Assembly (NCBI GenBank): GCA_003223595.1
Contig: QHVR01000336.1
Span: forward strand, 1 to 8,874
Length of the DNA: 8,874 nucleotides
Origin: Acidobacteriota bacterium
GTDB taxonomy: Bacteria; Acidobacteriota; Terriglobia; Terriglobales; Acidobacteriaceae
Reading direction: 5' to 3'
Part shown: one piece after another, positions 5,803 through 8,874 of the stretch
Numbering within the stretch: the stretch's first letter is position 1
How the letters are laid out: each line of letters starts with the position of its first letter
Position numbers and translations under genes: made by a program
Notes under the pieces: generated by a model
Told to the model about the DNA's origin: nothing
Seen by the model: the letters and a program-made list of their open reading frames with translations, nothing else
Database searches by the model: none

Positions 5803-5830
5803 GTCGAAGTTGCGAAGGGGCCGACGGATC

Positions 5831-5894
5831 AGGAGGATATGTGATTCTCGTCCCCAGTTCACGGCCGCCCCTAGTCGCTGCCCTTGACCGTTAA
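5831..5894 (+). other. Strong Shine-Dalgarno followed by ATG-TGA and a 17-codon frame
   Basis: AGGAGG (5831-5836) is the strongest ribosome site in the window, yet no long gene follows. Three to five bases later come an ATG immediately followed by TGA (5839-5844) and an overlapping GTG (5841) that opens a 17-codon frame ending in TAA at 5892-5894. The predicted peptide has no recognisable motif. It may be a leader peptide for the downstream zinc-ribbon gene or the remnant start of a lost LemA partner gene. Confidence 0.3.
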
Positions 5895-5903
5895 CCTTGA
5901 TGA
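5868..5903. repeat. Degenerate heptamer tract
   Basis: This stretch keeps an approximate 7-base rhythm (CTAGTCG, then a six-base CTGCCC, then TTGACCG and TTAACCT). It shares the exact 9-mer CCCCTAGTC (5868-5876) with the array at 5097-5131 (5101-5109). I read it as a third, decayed member of the same repeat class. It overlaps the end of the 17-codon frame. Confidence 0.45.
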
Positions 5904-5911
5904 TTGCACAC

Positions 5912-5917
5912 TGTAAT
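5912..5917 (+). promoter_or_regulatory. Candidate -10 (TGTAAT) for the zinc-ribbon gene
   Basis: TGTAAT matches five of six -10 positions and is 17 bases before the zinc-ribbon ATG. The best upstream hexamer is TTAACC (5891-5896), with a short 15-base spacer; TTGACC (5884-5889) is too far at 22. Both hexamers come from the degenerate heptamer tract, so repeat units may have been recruited as a -35 box. Confidence 0.25.
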
Positions 5918-5934
5918 TACGTCTGAAGGACGCG

Positions 5935-6222
5935 ATGATTCCAGCCAGTGCGACAGAGTGCACCTGTCACAAATGCGGAGCCGAGTTTTACATCGGTCGC
6001 ACCAATCCAAAGCGGCTCGATGACTACCTTATGCCAGCCTATTGCCCCCTGTGTGGCTCTAATGCATCTCTGTCGGGGACGACACTCACTGTCACGTTCA
6101 ACCAAGGCGATGCCTCCCGCGCTGTAGATTTCGACGGCGCGTGCGGTGTTTGCGGCAGGACCCTGAAAGAACACTCCATCGAAGGCATCAAAGCCTGCGC
6201 CCGTAAACAGAGAGGGACATAA
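5935..6222 (+). CDS. Small multi-cysteine zinc-ribbon protein, function unknown
   Basis: A 95-residue cytosolic protein that I do not recognise as a named family. Its cysteines are arranged as metal-binding pairs: C11-H-K-C14 (with C9 close by), C37-P-L-C40, C70-G-V-C73, and a lone C88 near the C-terminus. The first two pairs can form a four-cysteine zinc ribbon. The third pair, with H80 or C88, could form a second partial site. A hydrophobic beta segment (TLTVTF) lies between them. There is no signal peptide, so zinc-dependent RNA, DNA or protein binding is possible but unproven. GAAGGA four bases before the ATG is a good ribosome site. The gene follows LemA by 132 bases and converges with the outer-membrane protein gene. 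Confidence 0.7.
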   Translation: MIPASATECTCHKCGAEFYIGRTNPKRLDDYLMPAYCPLCGSNASLSGTTLTVTFNQGDASRAVDFDGACGVCGRTLKEHSIEGIKACARKQRGT

Positions 6223-6237
6223 GCTCAACATGTTCGC

Positions 6238-6277
6238 TGTCCACCCGATGGCGATTCATTCGCCCCTTCGATGGACA
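6238..6277. terminator. Two-tier stem-loop between convergent genes
   Basis: An outer pair, TGTCCA (6238-6243) with TGGACA (6272-6277), encloses an inner stem, GGCGA (6250-6254) with TCGCC (6260-6264) and a five-base loop. It lies in the 67-base gap between two convergent stop codons. It works the same on either strand, as a shared bidirectional terminator would, but has no T-run. Confidence 0.35.
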
Positions 6278-6289
6278 TTGCACAGACGC

Positions 6290-7111
6290 TCAGAAGTTGT
6301 AGCCGATAATCACGCGAAGTTTGGGTGCCGGCCCTGAGTACAAGCTGGTCTTCAGCTCGACAAAGGTGCCTCGGCGGGACTGCATTCCTGCGAGGACATT
6401 CAGGCCGGTTTCGTAATCAAAGTTTCCAAAATCAATTTGTCGCCCTGACTGGAAACTCTGGTGGATGAAAATCATGGCCGGTCCCGCGCCGACGTAGGGA
6501 GTCCAATTTGGTGTTCGATTCCTAGCCGAGAATCGATACACTCCCTCGAAGTTCAAAGCTATTAAATCGGTGACCTCTCCAAAGGCGAACTCAGCATTTG
6601 GCCGGAACAATACTCTGGGATGCAAAATCGGTCCCATCTGCGATTGAACCCCAAAGCTAAACAGTTCGGGGTCAAATGCGGCTCCCGCACGCACGCCTAG
6701 GCGCCAGCGTCGGCTCTCGCGTCTGATGTCACTCTCAATATCTCGAACTTTCTCAGGGACGGGAGCAGCCTGCGCGCTCTTGTCCACGGACGCGCCCGAC
6801 GACGACGAAACCAGGGTGACGTTGCTCGCAACCCTGGTGCCGTTCTCGTCGGCAGGACCGGCAGTCACCCGCGCGCGTGCTCCTGGCGCGAGTGATCCCG
6901 GCCGCACTGCGGCGTGGCCGTATGTGAATAGTTGGTATTGATTGTCATCGGTGCGCACGACCAAAGTATTTCGGGTCGAGGTCACCACCGTGCCTTCTAC
7001 CGCGTCGTGATTGCCAGCTTGGGAAGACGAAGCGTCGTCCTGGCATTGGGCTGGAATTGCGATCAACGTGGAGACAAATAGAACGGAGCAGGCCAGAATT
7101 AGGGCGCGCAT
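6290..7111 (-). CDS. Outer-membrane beta-barrel protein with N-terminal DUF5666-like domain
   Basis: A 273-residue exported protein. Residues 1-23 form a signal peptide ending IPAQC; the cysteine is not in a convincing lipobox because Gln precedes it. Residues about 37-101 form a small beta-barrel-like domain (VEGTVVTSTRNTLVVRT, YGHAAVRPGSLAPGARARV) resembling DUF5666/OB-type folds. A low-complexity Ser/Ala linker and a charged helix (119-135) follow. Residues about 136-273 show alternating beta strands typical of small outer-membrane barrels (WRLGVRAGAAF, IALNFEGVYRF, WTPYVGAGPAMIF, TFVELKTSLYSG), ending in aromatic Phe (IIGYNF), as outer-membrane insertion signals do. The role is unknown; a porin-like or structural protein is inferred. 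AGGAAAGGA just before the ATG supports the start. It diverges from the gene at 7404. Confidence 0.72.
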   Translation of the reverse strand: MRALILACSVLFVSTLIAIPAQCQDDASSSQAGNHDAVEGTVVTSTRNTLVVRTDDNQYQLFTYGHAAVRPGSLAPGARARVTAGPADENGTRVASNVTLVSSSSGASVDKSAQAAPVPEKVRDIESDIRRESRRWRLGVRAGAAFDPELFSFGVQSQMGPILHPRVLFRPNAEFAFGEVTDLIALNFEGVYRFSARNRTPNWTPYVGAGPAMIFIHQSFQSGRQIDFGNFDYETGLNVLAGMQSRRGTFVELKTSLYSGPAPKLRVIIGYNF

Positions 7112-7403
7112 GTTTATCCTTTCCTGCGGGCCCGCTTACAAGGACAAACCCTGGCGAACTGCAGATGTTAAAAGGCTAGAAGTGACCGCGCTCTGCGTCG
7201 ATACTGCGCCTTCCGGATTTGTACAAAATGGGAAGGGTAGCTTGCGGCCTAAGATTGAAGATGAGCGATCGTCGCGATGGCTCGGCATTGGTATACAGCG
7301 CCTTTGTTGTCGCAAGAAAAGTTTTTAATCTCGTTCTCCAGATGAGTGAAGTTTTAGAAGTGCCCACTGAGTCGCCCGAAGCTATATTTTCGGAGGTTCC
7401 AGC
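7112..7403. other. Divergent intergenic region, presumed promoters
   Basis: A 292-base gap between two divergent genes. It is visibly richer in A and T near 7310-7330, where TTTAAT (7324-7329) could be a -10 box for the plus-strand gene, though its best -35 (TTGTTG at 7304) has a short 14-base spacer. TATACA at 7292-7297 is another -10-like site without a partner. Small open frames on both strands lack ribosome sites and look random. I see no RNA gene or riboswitch here. Confidence 0.3.
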
Positions 7404-8045
7404 ATGCATCCCTCCCCGAGAACTCTACTGATAGCAGCGATCCTTCTGCCTGTATCCCTTTCAATAGCTCAGGAAGCCACGCCCTCCACTGATGCGGCCC
7501 TATTGGGCCGACTTTCCTATGACAATTCCGGATTTGCTCCACCGCGAAGCGTGACCCACGTGTGCTTCGCCGTTTCCAGGAATGGAGACTATCGAATTAT
7601 GCGCTCCTCAAATGACGGCCACACCGAGAGGCTGCATGGCAAGTTGCCGAAGGAAGAATTTGGCCAGCTCTCGAACCTGCTGGAAGCGCCTGACTTCCGG
7701 AACCCGTCGGGCAGTGGTGGTGGTCTGATTCGCCAGGACGCAGAGACCTTTGCAGCCGAGATCGCGGTGCGCGGGCGATGGCACGATGATGGATACGGCA
7801 CGAAATGGCTCGAACCTCAAACTCGGCGTCTGCAATGGCTGAACGCAGACGGCGAGACGCCATTTCCAACTCCCGTTGTGAAGGTGGTTGACTGGCTGAA
7901 GAAATTTGAGCCCAGCAATGCGAAGCGGTTTGAAGCTACTGAATTCCCGGATGTGTGTCCGTCGGGCGGAATGAGACTTGTCCAGCCCTCGTTTCTGAAA
8001 ACCTGCGTCCCTGAGTTCCTACTCACGCTTAGTGATCGGCATTGA
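7404..8045 (+). CDS. Secreted protein of unknown function
   Basis: A 213-residue exported protein that I do not recognise with confidence. Residues 1-22 are a clear signal peptide (basic start, hydrophobic core LLIAAILLPVSLSIA, cut before QEA). The mature part has VCFAVSRNGDYRIMRSSNDG followed by LHGKLPKEEFGQLSNLL and PDFRN, a strand-turn-strand then helix pattern loosely like DUF6438 proteins. A glycine-rich loop follows, then AVRGRW and a W-rich segment, and near the end VVKVVDWLKKF, which is common in secreted acidobacterial proteins. Three cysteines (54, 185, 201) could form disulfides after export. No catalytic motif was found. GGAGG seven bases before the ATG supports the start. It converges with hemB, with only 12 bases between the stops. 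Confidence 0.72.
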   Translation: MHPSPRTLLIAAILLPVSLSIAQEATPSTDAALLGRLSYDNSGFAPPRSVTHVCFAVSRNGDYRIMRSSNDGHTERLHGKLPKEEFGQLSNLLEAPDFRNPSGSGGGLIRQDAETFAAEIAVRGRWHDDGYGTKWLEPQTRRLQWLNADGETPFPTPVVKVVDWLKKFEPSNAKRFEATEFPDVCPSGGMRLVQPSFLKTCVPEFLLTLSDRH

Positions 8046-8047
8046 TC

Positions 8048-8077
8048 CCTCGCGGCCTTACGCCAGCAGCCGCGAGG
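8048..8077. terminator. Stem-loop at the convergent hemB 3' end
   Basis: CCTCGCGG (8048-8055) pairs exactly with CCGCGAGG (8070-8077) around a 14-base loop. The structure spans the short gap and the last codons of hemB, including its stop. It is GC-rich but has no T-run, so it is a candidate shared terminator for two convergent genes rather than a certain one. Confidence 0.45.
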
Positions 8078-8874
8078 CATCCTTGGCGTAATACGTCAAA
8101 ATAATGCTGGCGCCGGCCCGCCGAATGCTGAGCAGCGACTCCATCATGACCCGCTCGCGCTCGATCCATCCGTTCCGCGCCGCCGCCTCAATCATCGCGT
8201 ACTCCCCGGAAACCTGGTACGCGGCCAGCGGCAATTCAAAGCGCTCCCGCGCCGCCGCAATCACATCGAGATAAGGCATCGCCGGCTTCACCATGATCAT
8301 GTCCGCGCCTTCCTCGATGTCCTCCTCAATCTCGCGCATAGCTTCGCGAATGTTCGCCCCATCCATCTGATACGATCGCCGGTCTCCAAACTGCGGCGCC
8401 GAATCCGCTGCCTCGCGGAACGGCCCATAAAATCCCGAAGCAAACTTCGCCGCATACGAAAGAATCGGTGTATTGAGCCATCCGGATTCATCCAGCGCCT
8501 TGCGAATCGCTCCCACCCGGCCATCCATCATGTCCGAAGGCGCAATAATGTCGATGCCCGCCTTCGCCAGGGAAACCGAAGTCCGCGCCAGCAACTCGAG
8601 CGAAGCATCATTCACAATCTCGTACTCGGTCGTCCCCGCCGGAGGCGCAGCCACCGCAGCTCCCAGCGACTGCGGAGCGGCCTTCACGATTCCGCAATGC
8701 CCATGCGACATGTACTCGCAAAGGCAGACATCGCCCATCAAAATCAGCTTTGGAAGTTCGCTCTTGATCGCCCGCGCCGCCTGCTGCACGATGCCGTTCT
8801 CGTGCCACGCTCCGGTCGCGACCTCATCTTTTTTGTCAGGCAATCCAAACAGAATCACCGACGGCACGCCCAGC
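8058..8874 (-). CDS. hemB: Porphobilinogen synthase (delta-aminolevulinic acid dehydratase), N-terminus cut by window edge
   Basis: HemB condenses two 5-aminolevulinate molecules to porphobilinogen, an early cytosolic step of heme and cobalamin synthesis. About 271 residues are visible; the reading frame is open to the window edge, and roughly 60 N-terminal residues of a usual 320-340 are missing. The two Schiff-base lysines are present: YAAKFAS (codon 8445-8447) and VKPAMPYLD (codon 8286-8288). The zinc-type cysteine triad is seen in DVCLCEYMSHGHC (codons from about 8694 to 8726), along with APSDMMDGRVGAIR. One oddity is an Ala/Pro-rich stretch of about 24 residues between GHCGI and NDASLELL, where most HemB proteins have about 8-9. 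The gene converges with the secreted-protein gene at 7404. Confidence 0.97.
   Translation of the reverse strand, partial: LGVPSVILFGLPDKKDEVATGAWHENGIVQQAARAIKSELPKLILMGDVCLCEYMSHGHCGIVKAAPQSLGAAVAAPPAGTTEYEIVNDASLELLARTSVSLAKAGIDIIAPSDMMDGRVGAIRKALDESGWLNTPILSYAAKFASGFYGPFREAADSAPQFGDRRSYQMDGANIREAMREIEEDIEEGADMIMVKPAMPYLDVIAAARERFELPLAAYQVSGEYAMIEAAARNGWIERERVMMESLLSIRRAGASIILTYYAKDASRLLA

Noticed and set aside
7011..7328. 105-codon plus-strand frame through the divergent gap
   Set aside because: It begins antisense inside the barrel gene, has no ribosome site and no plausible fold.
7176..7431. Small frames on both strands in the 7112-7403 gap
   Set aside because: They overlap each other and the start of the secreted-protein gene and lack ribosome sites.

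Overview
The window is a moderately GC-rich piece of chromosome, densely packed with ordinary housekeeping and cell-envelope genes. The likely source is an Acidobacteriota bacterium (Terriglobia/Koribacter-like). That is an inference from protein style: a LysW-like acidic zinc ribbon, a secreted M28 peptidase, a rhomboid protease with a long cytoplasmic tail, several small secreted proteins with carboxypeptidase-regulatory-like folds, and short 7-base tandem repeats between genes. No rRNA, tRNA, transposase or CRISPR array was seen, and there is no sign of a phage or plasmid.

Layout. (1) 141-833 (+) is a small alpha/beta hydrolase, apparently leaderless. It converges on a minus-strand pair: a rhomboid intramembrane protease (874-1698) preceded by a secreted M28 zinc peptidase (1774-3165). 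A 5-unit heptamer array sits in the 40-base convergent gap. (2) A divergent promoter region (3166-3320) separates that pair from a plus-strand run: a LysW-like zinc ribbon (3321-3524), overlapped by a secreted one-domain protein (3511-3939), then a paralogous secreted one-domain protein (4028-4399), a secreted protein resembling the VasI/TagO fold (4506-5090), a LemA-family membrane protein (5215-5802) and an 8-cysteine zinc-ribbon protein (5935-6222). Intergenic gaps here hold a perfect palindrome, a second hairpin and two more heptamer tracts. (3) 6290-7111 (-) is a predicted outer-membrane beta-barrel with an N-terminal small beta domain, divergent from an unrecognised secreted protein (7404-8045, +). 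(4) 8058-8874 (-) is the C-terminal five-sixths or so of HemB (porphobilinogen synthase), cut by the window edge.

How they work together. Apart from HemB (heme synthesis) the theme is the envelope: two proteases, four or five exported proteins, one membrane-anchored protein and one outer-membrane protein. Only the M28/rhomboid pair and the LysW-like/secreted-protein overlap look like true co-expressed units. I see no convincing novel multi-gene system. The most unusual items are the LysW-like protein that lacks the carrier C-terminus and is coupled to a secreted protein, and the three related 7-base-period intergenic tracts.
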